DNA of 64,000 bases from Procambarus clarkii (taxonomy: Eukaryota > Arthropoda > Malacostraca > Decapoda > Cambaridae): NCBI RefSeq assembly GCF_040958095.1, contig NC_091165.1, positions 30,851,186-30,915,185 on the forward strand, given 5' to 3'. A model generated the notes under the pieces. The model had not been told where the DNA came from. It was given only the letters and a program-made list of their open reading frames with translations, and ran no database searches. Positions within the stretch are counted from its first letter, which is position 1. The number at the start of each line of letters is the position of its first letter. Positions 31,453 through 42,734 of this stretch are shown piece by piece. The position numbers and the translations under genes were made by a program.

Positions 31453-34385
31453 ATGGGAATTGATTTGGAGGAAGGAGGTAATAAAAGTATGTGTTTGTGG
31501 GAGAAAGGAATTGGCAAAACGATCAGGGAAAGAGAAGGTCCGCAAAATAACAATTCACTTAGGGTATATTACACTAACAGTAGAAGTCTAAGAAATAAAA
31601 TTAACGAATTAAATGCTCTTGTCTGCACAGAAAAAATAGATATTATTGCACTTACCGAAACGTGGATGAATGTAGAAAATAGAGAACTATTAGCTGAATA
31701 TCAAATATATGGATTTAAACTATTTCACACAGATAGATATATTAGACGAGGAGGTGGAGTAGCCATATATGTTAGGGACAATTTGAAATGTAGTCTCAAA
31801 GAGGGAATCAAAACAGAGCCACACACAGAAACTATTTGGATTGAATTAAACGAAAAAGCTAATAATATTATAATAGGAGTAATATATAGGCCACCAAATT
31901 TAGACAGAATGGAAGCAAAGCATCTATGGGATGAAATATCTAGAGCATCTAGATCTAACAGTATTTATGTCATGGGTGACTTTAATTTTAGCGGAATAAA
32001 CTGGTTGAACAAAACAGGGAATAGTGAAGCAGAAGATTTTCTAGAATTAATTGACGATTGCTTTCTTACGCAACACATTAAGGAACCAACACGGGAAAAT
32101 AATATTTTAGATTTAGTGTTAACTAACAGGGAAACGCAAATTAATGACATCGAAATAGGGAGTGAGCTAGGGAGCAGTGATCACAAAGAAATCAGATTTA
32201 GCATAGAATGGAATAGACCAGTAGGAGAAAATTCTGTTAAAGTGCCAGATTTTCGAAAAGCTGATTTTAATAGCTTAAGAAATTTTTTGGGTCAAATTGA
32301 TTGGAAAGGCTTGGGTATGGGGTGTGGGCCGGTCTTGGAGCGAGACATGAACCCAGCGATAGGTGACTTAAATGGGGATTTCGATGTGGATTCAATATAT
32401 AACTTATTTAAGAATATTTTAAACAAAGCACAGGAACGTAGTATACCATACAAATTGAATAGATCGTATACTAATGACCCAAAGTGGATAACAAAGAATT
32501 TGAAGAACCTTACAGGTAAAAAGAGAGCTTGGTACAAAAGGATTAAAAATGGGGAGGTCACTTTAGAACAGGAATTCGTACAACTGGTTAGAAATGTTAA
32601 AAAAGAGATAAGGAAAGCAAAAAGAAACTATGAAGTTCGCATAGCAGGGCAAGCAAACTTCCTAAAGGGTTTTTTCAGTTATATCGTACTAAGACTAGGG
32701 AAAGGATAGGTCCATTAAAAACTGAGACAGGTCAAATAACAGATAGTGATGAAGAGATGAGTAGTATTTTTAATAAATATTTTGTATCTGTATTTACTAA
32801 AGAGGAACTTAACAATATGCCTTCAGCCGAACAAGTCTATGTGGGTGGGGACGAGGACAGGTTGACGAGTTTAGCAGTTACCAGGGAGGATGTTCTTAAA
32901 CAAATAGTAAAACTCAAACCAAACAAATCCCCAGGGCCGGATGAAGTGTTTGCTAGGGTGCTTAAAGAATGCAAAGAGGAGCTTTGTGACCCACTGTCAA
33001 CCATATTTAATAAATCAATAGAGTCAGGCAGAGTGCCAGAGTTTTGGAAAGTTGCTAATGTGATACCAGTTTTTAAGAAAGGAGATAGATCACTTGCGTC
33101 TAACTATCGACCAATTAGCCTAACGTCTATTGTGGGAAAGTTACTCGAATCTATAATAGCAAATAAAATTCGTCTTCATCTTGAAAAACATAAATTAATA
33201 ATTGAGTCGCAACATGGTTTTATAAATGGCCGTTCATGTTTAACAAATTTGTTATCTTTTTATTCTAGCATTGTTGAGGCAGTTGATAGTGGTAAGGATT
33301 GCGATGTTGTATACCTTGACTTTAGCAAAGCTTTTGATACAGTGCCACATGAAAGACTGATTAAAAAAATAGAGTCTCATGGTATTGGGGGTGCTATATT
33401 AAGCTGGATTAGGGCATGGCTATACCAAAGGAAACAGAGAGTTAGTATAAATGGAATCAAGTCAGAGTGGGAAAATGTTGTAAGTGGAGTGCCTCAAGGC
33501 TCTGTCCTGGGACCTCTGTTGTTTATAATATATATAAATGATTTAGATTCAGGTTTGAGTAGCAACATTTGCAAATTTGCCGATGATACGAAAATCGGTA
33601 GGGAAATTAATTCGGAGGAGGACTCACTATCACTTCAAGTTGATCTAGATAGGGTTTTGAAATGGTCAAAGGATTGGCAGATGCAGTTTAATGCTGATAA
33701 ATGTAAAGTTCTGAGGTTAGGTAATGATGATAGAGTTACAAGATACGAGCTAGATGGTGTTGTGATTGCGAAGTCGGATTGCGAAAGGGATCTGGGAGTT
33801 ATGATTAGTAAGAATTTAAAACAAAAGGATCAATGCATAAATGTTCGTAATAAGGCAAATCGGACACTTGGATTTATTAATCGCAGCGTTAGTAACAAGA
33901 CACCTGGTGTGGTTCTCAAGCTATATCTTGCTCTAGTTAGGCCCCATTTAGATTATGCAGTTCAGTTTTGGTCGCCATATTATAGAATGGATATAAATTC
34001 ACTTGAACGTGTCCAGCGTAGGATGACTAAGTTAATTCCCCAAATTAGAAATCTTTCATATGAAGAAAGATTAACAAAGCTTAAGTTGCATTCACTGGAA
34101 AGGCGAAGAGTTAGGGGTGACATGATAGAGGTTTACAAGTGGATGAATGGACATAACCGGGGGGATATTAATAGGGTATTAAAAGTATCAACACAGGACA
34201 GAACACGAAACAATGGATATAAATTGGATAAGTTTAGATTTAGGAAAGACTTGGGTAAATACTGGTTCAGTAACAGGGTTGTTGATTTGTGGAACCAATT
34301 GCCGCGTAACATTGTGGAGGTGGGGTCCCTCGATTGTTTCAAGCACGGGTTGGACAAGTATATGAGTGGGATTGGGTGGTTATAG
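31453..34385 (+). pseudogene. LINE-A ORF2 copy 1, one frameshift
   Basis: First ATG at 31453 (MGIDLEE), 11 nt after the ORF1 stop. The frame is open to 32709, then a net 4-bp deletion near 32655 (GCAAGCAAACTTCCTAAAGG in place of the longer form in copy 2) shifts it. The second frame runs 32757-34385. The APE endonuclease (LTETW, GVIYRPPN, MGDFNFSG, SSDHKE) is in the first part and the RT (YLDFSKAFD, GVPQGSVLGP, CKFADDTKI) in the second. Otherwise it matches the intact copy. Confidence 0.9.
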
Positions 34386-34450
34386 AATAGGAGCTGCCTC
34401 GTATGGGCCAATAGGCCTTCTGCAGTTACCTTTGTTCTTATGTTCTTATA

Positions 34451-34506
34451 AATGTTTGTAATAAGGCCAATAGGACAGTGGGATTTATTAATTGAAGCGT
34501 TAGTAA
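34451..34506 (+). mobile_element. Old LINE-A, continuation after the young insertion
   Basis: AAATGTTTGTAATAAGGCCAATAGGACAGTGGGATTTATTAATTG corresponds to LINE-A 33841-33888 and continues the host copy broken at 30598. It is cut again at 34506 by a minus-strand LINE-A 3' end. Confidence 0.75.
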
Positions 34507-34510
34507 TAAT

Positions 34511-35080
34511 TACATAACATAAGAATAAAGGTAACTGCAGAAGGTCTATTGTCCTATTCGTGACAGATCCTACTTATAACCACCCAATCTCACTCTTACA
34601 CATGTCCAACCCATGTTTGAAACAATCAAGGGACCTCACCTCCACCACGCCACGTGGCAGCTACATTCATGTACATACATAAAACAGCTGGTTCCACAAA
34701 TCATCAACTCCGTTACCGAACCAATATTTACCCAGGTCTTTCCAAAATCTAAACTTATCCCGTTTATACCTGGGTAAGTTTAGATTTCGTTTCGTGTTCT
34801 GTCTTGTGTTGATAATTTTAATACCCTGTTAAATTCCCCTTTGTTATGGCCATTCATCAAATTGTAAACCTCTCATGTCACCCCTAATGCTTCGCCTTTC
34901 CAGTGAATGCAATTTAAGTTTTGTTTATCTTTCTACATATGACAGGTTTCTAACTTGGGGAATTAACTGTCATCCCACGCTAGACACGTTCAAGTGAATT
35001 TACATACATTCTATAGTACGGTGACTAAAACTGAACCACATTATCTAAATGGGGACTAACCAGAGTCCCATTTAGTGCTT
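34511..35080 (-). mobile_element. LINE-A 3' fragment, decayed
   Basis: Starts ACATAAGAATAAAGGTAACTGC and runs through the antisense of the ORF2 C-terminus, with a 30-bp insertion near 34660 and an internal duplication near 34760. Ends at about TCTAAATGGGGACTAAC. Confidence 0.75.
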
Positions 35081-35155
35081 CAATGAAGCACAACGCCAAG
35101 TGAAAAAATACGTCCGAGAGGTTCAAACCTTCGTCACGGCTCTTGTGGATTTGTT
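35081..35155. mobile_element. SINE3-like fragment
   Basis: GAGAGGTTCAAACCTTCGTCACGGCTCTTGTGGATTTGTTC is a degenerate match to the SINE3 B-box side (20550-20590). The rest of the SINE is not visible. Confidence 0.45.
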
Positions 35156-35272
35156 CATAAGAACAAAGGCAACTGCAGAAGGCCTATTGGCCCATATGAG
35201 GCAGCTCCCACCTATAACCACCCAACCCCACTCATATACTTGTCCAACCCGCGCTTGAAACAATGGAGGGAG
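35156..35272 (-). mobile_element. LINE-A extreme 3' end fragment
   Basis: About 115 bp of antisense LINE-A 3' end (CATAAGAACAAAGGCAACTGC ... CGCTTGAAACAATGGAGGGAG) directly followed by a second, longer LINE-A 3' end. Confidence 0.75.
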
Positions 35273-35274
35273 CC

Positions 35275-35875
35275 CATAAGAACAAAGGCCACTGCAGAAG
35301 GCCTATTAGCCCATATGAGGCAGCTCCTATTTATAACCACCCAATCCCACTCATATACTTGTCCAACCCGCGCTTGAAACAATTGAGGGACCCCACCTCC
35401 AGCACGTTACGCGGTAATTGGTTCCATAAATCAACAACCCTGTTACTGAACCAGTATTTACCCAAGTCTTTCCTAAATCTTAACTTATCGAATTTATACC
35501 CATTGTTTCGTGTTCTGTCTTGTGTTGATACTTTTAATACCCTATTAATATCCCCTTTGTTATGTCCATTCACCCACTTGTAAACCTCTATCATGTCACC
35601 CCTAACTCTTCGCCTTTCCAGTGAATGCAACTTAAGCTTTGTTAATCTTTCTTCATATGAAAGATTTCTAATTTGGGGAATTAACTTAGTCATCCTACGT
35701 TGGACACGTTCAAGTGAATTTATATCCATTCTATAATATGGCGACCAAAACTGAACTGCATAATCTAAATGGGGCCTAACTAGAGCAAGATATAGCTTGA
35801 GAACAACACCAGGTGTCTTGTTACTAACGCTGCGATTAATAAATCCAAGTGTCCGATTTGCCTTATTACGAACAT
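35275..35875 (-). mobile_element. LINE-A 3' fragment (RT C-terminus)
   Basis: Antisense LINE-A with an open 132-codon C-terminal frame at 35729-35331 (YRMDINSLERVQRRMTKLI). It ends in CGAACATTTAT and joins the (TTTA)n tail of a LINE-B2. Confidence 0.85.

Positions 35876-35954
<79 letters not shown>
35876..35954. repeat. (TTTA)n tail of LINE-B2
   Basis: About 19 TTTA units, the complement of a (TAAA)n 3' tail of the minus-strand LINE-B2 that follows. Confidence 0.9.
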
Positions 35955-36245
35955 TGCATATACAAGAATGTACATAAGGAATGTGAGGATACAAATATGG
36001 TAATTACAGTCTTGTAAAGCCACTAGCACGTGCAGCGTTTCGGGCAGGTCCTTAATCTAAGAAAATTTTAAGGAGGTAAATACTTGCAAAATTTATAGAC
36101 AAAAAAATGATAACAGATTACATGGAATGAAAAAAAAGATGAGAGAAAATTATAGGTACAGTAAATTAAAGCACATAGGTAGCTATGATTGATTGCAATG
36201 ACAGCTTAAAATGGTAGTTGACAACAAATTGGTAGGCACAATACC
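35955..36245 (-). mobile_element. LINE-B2 3' UTR, left of the young LINE-A
   Basis: GCATATACAAGAATGTACAT, GCAGCGTTTCGGGCAGGTCCTTAATCT and later words match the B2 3' UTR at 49728-49900. It breaks at about 36245 where LINE-A begins; B2 continues at 39770. Confidence 0.8.
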
Positions 36246-36262
36246 AATCCCAGATAAGGTAT

Positions 36263-36748
36263 TTGGATAGAACGTTTTGTGCTAGAGATAGGGGGAACAG
36301 GTTAAGGGTTTGCTATCCCGGAGCTGGCATTGGTGATATTATAAACAACATGAATGATATTATGGCTGGTAATGGGAACAATCCCATTATTTGCATTAGC
36401 GTGGGAGGAAATGATGTTGGTCGAGTCAGGAGTGAGGAACTGATTCAGAGGTATAAAACAGCCATAGAGTTAGTTAGGAGCAAGGGAGGAATCCCGATCA
36501 TATGTGGCATTCTTCCAAGAAAGGGAGTGGGAAATGAATGGATATCGAGGGCACTTGGTGTCAATTGCCGGCTGGAAAGATATTGCAAATCAAATGCAAT
36601 ATCTTTCATAGACAACTGGGAACACTTCTATGGAAGAAATGAAATGTATGCTCGTGATGGGGTGCATCTATCGAGAGCTGGGGTTGTTGCTGTTGCGAAC
36701 TCGCTAGAAGAAGTGGTTAGAGGTGTTTGTTTGGGTTTAAACTGTTAG
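36263..36748 (+). pseudogene. LINE-A ORF1, 5'-truncated
   Basis: 161 codons of the SGNH-like domain from just after the GDSQ serine block (the frame starts at the RTFCARD region) to the shared C-terminus, with ISVGGNDVG and DGVHLS intact. The coiled coil and the Ser block are lost to truncation, so no esterase could be made from this copy. Confidence 0.85.
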
Positions 36749-36759
36749 TAGATAGAGGT

Positions 36760-39696
36760 ATGGGAATTGATTTGGAGGAAGGAGGTAATAAAAGTATGTG
36801 TTTGTGGGAGAAAGAAATTGGCAAAACGATCAGGGAAAGAGAAGGTCCGCAAAATAACAATTCACTTAGGGTATATTACACTAACAGTAGAAGTCTAAGA
36901 AATAAAATTAACGAATTAAATGCTCTTGTCTGCACAGAAAAAATAGATATTATTGCACTTACCGAAACGTGGATGAATGTAGAAAATAGAGAACTATTAG
37001 CTGAATATCAAATATATGGATTTAAACTATTTCACACAGATAGATATATTAGACGAGGAGGTGGAGTAGCCATATATGTTAGGGACAATTTGAAATGTAG
37101 TCTCAAAGAGGGAATCAAAACAGAGCCACACACAGAAACTATTTGGATTGAATTAAACGAAAAAGCTAATAATATTATAATAGGAGTAATATATAGGCCA
37201 CCAAATTTAGACAGAATGGAAGCAAAGCATCTATGGGATGAAATATCTAGAGCATCTAGATCTAACAGTATTTATGTCATGGGTGACTTTAATTTTAGCG
37301 GAATAAACTGGTTGAACAAAACAGGGAATAGTGAAGCAGAAGATTTTCTAGAATTAATTGACGATTGCTTTCTTACGCAACACATTATGGAACCAACACG
37401 GGAAAATAATATTTTAGATTTAGTGTTAACTAACAGGGAAACGCAAATTAATGACATCGAAATAGGGAGTGAGCTAGGGAGCAGTGATCACAAAGAAATC
37501 AGATTTAGCATAGAATGGAATAGACCAGTAGGAGAAAATTCTGTTAAAGTGCCAGATTTTCGAAAAGCTGATTTTAATAGCCTAAGAAATTTTTTGGGTC
37601 AAATTGATTGGAAAGGCTTGGGTATGGGGTGTGGGCCGGTCTTGGAGCGAGACATGAACCCAGCGATAGGTGACTTAAATGGGGATTTCGATGTGGATTC
37701 AATATATAACTTATTTAAGAATATTCTAAACAAAGCACAGGAACGTAGTATACCATACAAATTGAATAGATCGTATACTAATGACCCAAAGTGGATAACA
37801 AAGAATTTGAAGAACCTTATAGGTAAAAAGAGAGCTTGGTACAAAAGGATTAAAAATGGGGAGGTCACTTTAGAACAGGAATTCGTACAACTGGTTAGAA
37901 ATGTTAAAAAAGAGATAAGGAAAGCAAAAAGAAACTATGAAGTTCGCATAGCAGGGCAAGCAAAGACAAATCCTAAAGGGTTTTTTCAGTTATATCGTAC
38001 TAAGACTAGGGAAAGGATAGGTCCATTAAAAACTGAGACAGGTCAAATAACAGATAGTGATGAAGAGATGAGTAGTATTTTTAATAAATATTTTGTATCT
38101 GTATTTACTAAAGAGGAACTTAACAATATGCCTTCAGCCGAACAAGTCTATGTGGGTGGGGACGAGGACAGGTTGACGAGTTTAGCAGTTACCAGGGAGG
38201 ATGTTCTTAAACAAATAGTAAAACTCAAACCAAACAAATCCCCAGGGCCGGATGAAGTGTTTGCTAGGGTGCTTAAAGAATGCAAAGAGGAGCTTTGTGA
38301 CCCACTGTCAACCATATTTAATAAATCAATAGAGTCAGGCAGAGTGCCAGAGTTTTGGAAAGTTGCTAATGTGATACCAGTTTTTAAGAAAGGAGATAGA
38401 TCACTTGCGTCTAACTATCGACCAATTAGCCTAACGTCTATTGTGGGAAAGTTACTCGAATCTATAATAGCAAATAAAATTCGTCTTCATCTTGAAAAAC
38501 ATAAATTAATAATTGAGTCGCAACATGGTTTTATAAATGGCCGTTCATGTTTAACAAATTTGTTATCTTTTTATTCTAGCATTGTTGAGGCAGTTGATAG
38601 TGGTAAGGATTGCGATGTTGTATACCTTGACTTTAGCAAAGCTTTTGATACAGTGCCACATGAAAGACTGATTAAAAAAATAGAGTCTCATGGTATTGGG
38701 GGTGCTATATTAAGCTGGATTAGGGCATGGCTATACCAAAGGAAACAGAGAGTTAGTATAAATGGAATCAAGTCAGAGTGGGAAAATGTTGTAAGTGGAG
38801 TGCCTCAAGGCTCTGTCCTGGGACCTCTGTTGTTTATAATATATATAAATGATTTAGATTCAGGTCTGAGTAGCAACATTTGCAAATTTGCCGATGATAC
38901 GAAAATCGGTAGGGAAATTAATTCGGAGGAGGACTCACTATCACTTCAAGTTGATCTAGATAGGGTTTTGAAATGGTCAAAGGATTGGCAGATGCAGTTT
39001 AATGCTGATAAATGTAAAGTTCTGAGGTTAGGTAATGATGATAGAGTTACAAGATACGAGCTAGATGGTGTTGTGATTGCGAAGTCGGATTGCGAAAGGG
39101 ATCTGGGAGTTATGATTAGTAAGAATTTAAAACAAAAGGATCAATGCATAAATGTTCGTAATAAGGCAAATCGGACACTTGGATTTATTAATCGCAGCGT
39201 TAGTAACAAGACACCTGGTGTGGTTCTCAAGCTATATCTTGCTCTAGTTAGGCCCCATTTAGATTATGCAGTTCAGTTTTGGTCGCCATATTATAGAATG
39301 GATATAAATTCACTTGAACGTGTCCAGCGTAGGATGACTAAGTTAATTCCCCAAATTAGAAATCTTTCATATGAAGAAAGATTAACAAAGCTTAAGTTGC
39401 ATTCACTGGAAAGGCGAAGAGTTAGGGGCGACATGATAGAGGTTTACAAGTGGGTGAATGGACATAACAAGGGGGATATTAATAGGGTATTAAAAGTATC
39501 AACACAGGACAGAACACGAAACAATGGGTATAAATTGGATAAGTTTAGATTTAGGAAAGACTTGGGTAAATACTGGTTCAGTAACAGGGTTGTAGATTTG
39601 TGGAACCAATTGCCGCGTAACGTGGTGGAGGTGGGGTCCCTCGATTGTTTCAAGCGCGGGTTGGACAAGTATATGAGTGGGATTGGGTGGTTATAG
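36760..39696 (+). CDS. LINE-A ORF2: APE endonuclease-reverse transcriptase, intact
   Basis: 978 codons from the first ATG at 36760 (an upstream TTG-led frame adds 11). The endonuclease carries TNSRSLRNK (41-49), LTETW (67-71, catalytic Glu), GVIYRPPN (142-149), GDFN (175-178) and SSDHKE (241-246, catalytic His). RT blocks: SPGPDE (494-499), SNYRPISLTS (551-560), VYLDFSKAFD (621-630), GVPQGSVLGP (680-689) and KFADDTK (709-715, catalytic Asp pair). A C-terminal region with LERVQRRMTKLIP follows; no RNase H. Length and order fit CR1-group LINEs. The enzyme would nick target DNA and reverse-transcribe the LINE RNA. No stop or frameshift is seen. Confidence 0.92.
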   Translation: MGIDLEEGGNKSMCLWEKEIGKTIREREGPQNNNSLRVYYTNSRSLRNKINELNALVCTEKIDIIALTETWMNVENRELLAEYQIYGFKLFHTDRYIRRGGGVAIYVRDNLKCSLKEGIKTEPHTETIWIELNEKANNIIIGVIYRPPNLDRMEAKHLWDEISRASRSNSIYVMGDFNFSGINWLNKTGNSEAEDFLELIDDCFLTQHIMEPTRENNILDLVLTNRETQINDIEIGSELGSSDHKEIRFSIEWNRPVGENSVKVPDFRKADFNSLRNFLGQIDWKGLGMGCGPVLERDMNPAIGDLNGDFDVDSIYNLFKNILNKAQERSIPYKLNRSYTNDPKWITKNLKNLIGKKRAWYKRIKNGEVTLEQEFVQLVRNVKKEIRKAKRNYEVRIAGQAKTNPKGFFQLYRTKTRERIGPLKTETGQITDSDEEMSSIFNKYFVSVFTKEELNNMPSAEQVYVGGDEDRLTSLAVTREDVLKQIVKLKPNKSPGPDEVFARVLKECKEELCDPLSTIFNKSIESGRVPEFWKVANVIPVFKKGDRSLASNYRPISLTSIVGKLLESIIANKIRLHLEKHKLIIESQHGFINGRSCLTNLLSFYSSIVEAVDSGKDCDVVYLDFSKAFDTVPHERLIKKIESHGIGGAILSWIRAWLYQRKQRVSINGIKSEWENVVSGVPQGSVLGPLLFIIYINDLDSGLSSNICKFADDTKIGREINSEEDSLSLQVDLDRVLKWSKDWQMQFNADKCKVLRLGNDDRVTRYELDGVVIAKSDCERDLGVMISKNLKQKDQCINVRNKANRTLGFINRSVSNKTPGVVLKLYLALVRPHLDYAVQFWSPYYRMDINSLERVQRRMTKLIPQIRNLSYEERLTKLKLHSLERRRVRGDMIEVYKWVNGHNKGDINRVLKVSTQDRTRNNGYKLDKFRFRKDLGKYWFSNRVVDLWNQLPRNVVEVGSLDCFKRGLDKYMSGIGWL

Positions 39697-39769
39697 AATA
39701 GGAGCTGCCTCGTATGGGCCAATAGGCCTTCTGCAGTTACCTTTGTTCTTATGTTCTTATGTTCTTAAT

Positions 39770-41410
39770 ACAGCAGAAACAATATAAGATTGATTGCAAT
39801 GACAGCTTGAATGGTAGTTGACAAAAATTGGTAGTCACAATACAGCATATGGCTAGCACATAAAAGAAGACAGCAATGAACACAATGATAAGGTTGTTTG
39901 ATATTACATAAAAATTAGGAGATTGGGTAACACTAGGTACAGAGCAAATTTAAAGCTCAGTGTAGGAAACTAAATAGATGAAGTTAGGTACTTTTTGGTT
40001 TTGCTTTTAAATAAGGCAAAAGTTTTACAGTTTTTCAATTCACTAGGGAGTGAGTTCCATAGACTAGGTCCCTTAATTTGCATAGAGTGTTTACACAGAT
40101 TAAGTTTGACCCTGGGGATATCAAAGAGATATTTATTTCTGGTGTGGTGATAATGGGTCCTATTACATCTGTCCAGGGAGAGTTTCAGAGCATGGTTTGC
40201 ATTTAAGAACAGGGTTTTGTAAATGTAGTTGACACAAGAGAATGTGTGGAGGGAGTTAATATTTAGCAAGTTTAGGGATTTAAACAAGGGAGCTGAGTGT
40301 TGTCTGAAAGCAGAGTTAGTTATTATTCTGATAGCAGATTTTTGCTGTGTGATGATGGGCTTAAGGTGGTTTGCAGTGGTAGACCCCCATGCACAGATAC
40401 CATAATTAAGATAGGGGTAGATTAGTGCATAATATAGTGAGAGGAGAGCAGAGTTAGGAACATAATATCTGATTTTGGAGAGTATACCAACTGTCTTAGA
40501 GACTTTCTTAGTTATGTGTTGAATGTGGGTGCTGAAGTTGAGTCTCTTGTCTAGGAATAGGCCAAGAAACTTGCCATCATTTTTATTACTGATGTTAATG
40601 TTGTCTATCTGTAGCTGAATTGCATTTGATGATTTGCTTCCAAATAAGATGTAGTAAGTCTTTTCGATGTTTAATGTTAGTTTGTTCGTTGACATCCATA
40701 AGTGGACTTTTTTTAATTCATTATTCACAACATTATTTAGTGTATGTGGGTTGAGGTTTGAGTAGATAAGGGTAGTATCGTCAGCAAACAATATAGGTTT
40801 GAGAATATTAGAGACATTAGGCAGATCGTTTATATATATAAGAAATAGAAGAGGTCCTAAGATGCTGCCCTGTGGCACTCCAACGGTAATTGGTAGAGTG
40901 GAAGAAGTTGTATCATTGATGGTTACATATTGGTGTCTGTCACTAAGATAGGATCGGATGTAGTCAAGGGCAAGGCCTCGGATTCCATAATGCTGGAGTT
41001 TAAGTAAGAGGTAGTTGTGATTAACAGTATCAAAGGCTTTTCTTAGGTCAATGAAGAGTCCAATCGGAAACTCATTTTTGTCAAGGGCTGAGTAGATAAT
41101 GTCAAGGAGACTAATGATTGCATCATTGGTACTCTTTTGGGACCGGAAGCCAAACTGGCAGGGGCTGAGTATGTCGAATTTTACGAGGTAGGAATAGAGC
41201 TGTTTGTAAATAATTTTTTCAAATATTTTTGATAGAATGGGTAGATTTGATATTGGTCTATAATTGTTTATGTCCGCCGGATTGCCTCCTTTATGGACTG
41301 GCGTTACTCTTGCTTTTTTGAGGATATCAGGGAAGGTGTGATACTCTATAGATTTGTTGAACAGTAGTGCTATGGGTGGGGCAAGGGCATGGGAGGCTCT
41401 CTTGTACAGT
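39770..41410 (-). mobile_element. LINE-B2, body right of the young LINE-A
   Basis: Resumes the 3' UTR (repeating ~57 bp already seen at 36187-36244) and then the ORF2 C-terminal part and RT. It stops at CTCTTGTACA (41410), in the KSASHALAPP coding region, where a LINE-C 3' end begins. Confidence 0.85.
39970..41405 (-). pseudogene. LINE-B2 reverse transcriptase, frameshifted
   Basis: A 302-codon frame (40878-39970) carries PQGSILGPLLFLIYINDLPN, FADDTTLIY and the C-terminal ICAWGSTTANH and HHTRNKYLFDIPR blocks. Upstream to 41405 the strand still encodes the YRPIS and DLRKAFDTV regions in other frames. It is the RT and C-terminal domain of a diverged subfamily (LKPIITQQKSAIRIITNSAF). It lacks the endonuclease. 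Confidence 0.85.
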
Positions 41411-41709
41411 TAGTTAGTTTAGTTCATTTATTATGCACCCCATACCCATCTTGTGGGCGGTAGTGGAAAGGGTTACAGAGGCACATAATGGGCTCAGGGA
41501 CTGAACCCCACAATTCATTTAGCTAAGCAAGTTACAATCTTGATGAGCTAGTTACAAAATTCAATATAAGTCATCACATCAACAATGGGTTCGAGATCGA
41601 CCTCAAGTACAGGTTCTAAATTAAGCAACTGACATATGTGGAGAGCTAGTGTCAAAATTTATATGTTTGTCCTGCACACCGCCCCCCATCCAGTGGGCAG
41701 CGGTGGGTA
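41411..41709 (-). mobile_element. LINE-C 3' UTR, inserted in LINE-B2
   Basis: Antisense of the LINE-C 3' end (TTCATTTATTATGCACCCCATACCC ... CACCGCCCCCCATCCAGTGGGCAGCGG). It is split at GGGTA (41705-41709) by a LINE-A copy and continues at 42867. Confidence 0.85.
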
Positions 41710-42734
41710 AGAACATAAGAACATAAGAACAAAGGTAACTGCAGAAGGCCTATTGGCCCATACGAGGCAGCTCCTATTCTATAACCACCCAATCCCACTC
41801 ATATACTTGTCCAACCCGTGCTTGAAACAATCGAGGGACCCCACCTCCACAATGTTACGCGGCAATTGGTTCCACAAATCAACAACCCTGTTACTGAACC
41901 AGTATTTACCCAAGTCTTTCCTAAATCTAAACTTATCCAATTTATACCCATTGTTTCGTGTTCTGTCCTGTGTTGATACTTTTAATACCCTATTAATATC
42001 CCCCCGGTTATGTCCATTCATCCACTTGTAAACCTCTATCATGTCACCCCTAACTCTTCGCCTTTCCAGTGAATGCAACTTAAGCTTTGTTAATCTTTCT
42101 TCATATGAAAGATTTCTAATTTGGGGAATTAACTTAGTCATCCTACGCTGGACACGTTCAAGTGAATTTATATCCATTCTATAATATGGCGACCAAAACT
42201 GAACTGCATAATCTAAATGGGGCCTAACTAGAGCAAGATATAGCTTGAGAACCACACCAGGTGTCTTGTTACTAACGCTGCGATTAATAAATCCAAGTGT
42301 CCGATTTGCCTTATTACGAACATTTATGCATTGATCCTTTTGTTTTAAATTCTTACTAATCATAACTCCCAGATCCCTTTCGCAATCCGACTTCGCAATC
42401 ACAACACCATCTAGCTCGTATCTTGTAACTCTATCATCATTACCTAACCTCAGAACTTTACATTTATCAGCATTAAACTGCATCTGCCAATCCTTTGACC
42501 ATTTCAAAACCCTATCTAGATCAACTTGAAGTGATAGTGAGTCCTCCTCCGAATTAATTTCCCTACCGATTTTCGTATCATCGGCAAATTTGCAAATGTT
42601 GCTACTCAAACCTGAATCTAAATCATTTATATATATTATAAACAACAGAGGTCCCAGGACAGAGCCTTGAGGCACTCCACTTACAACATTTTCCCACTCT
42701 GACTTGATTCCATTTATACTAACTCTCTGTTTCC
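41710..42734 (-). mobile_element. LINE-A 3' fragment inserted in LINE-C
   Basis: (ATAAGAAC)n terminus, 3' UTR and the last ~320 codons of ORF2 (from KQRVSINGIKSEWENVVSG to the stop), undamaged. The open frame 42861-41779 includes 40 extra codons from the AT filler. GGGTA occurs on both outer sides (41705-41709 and 42867-42871), a 5-bp target duplication. Confidence 0.9.

Larger units (their letters stand above)
30599..34450 (+). mobile_element. Young LINE-A, copy 1 (near full length)
   Basis: Holds ORF1 from its coiled-coil region, an 11-nt ORF1-ORF2 spacer, ORF2 with one frameshift, and a short 3' UTR ending (TTATGTTC)n. It is nearly identical to copy 2 at 36246-39767 except for a 4-bp net deletion and scattered substitutions. 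It sits within an older LINE-A in the same orientation. Confidence 0.9.
36246..39767 (+). mobile_element. Young LINE-A, copy 2 (ORF2 intact)
   Basis: 5'-truncated within ORF1 (first matching bases TCCCAGATAAGG) but otherwise complete to the (TTATGTTC)n terminus at about 39740-39767. It is inserted in the LINE-B2 3' UTR. A ~57-bp imperfect direct repeat (36187-36244 and 39787-39843) flanks it, much longer than a normal target duplication. Confidence 0.9.

Noticed and set aside
31965-32561. Antisense ORFs within LINE-A ORF2, repeated at 37272-37868, 34133-34411 and 39444-39722
   Set aside because: They are shadows of the RT/endonuclease frame in near-identical copies.
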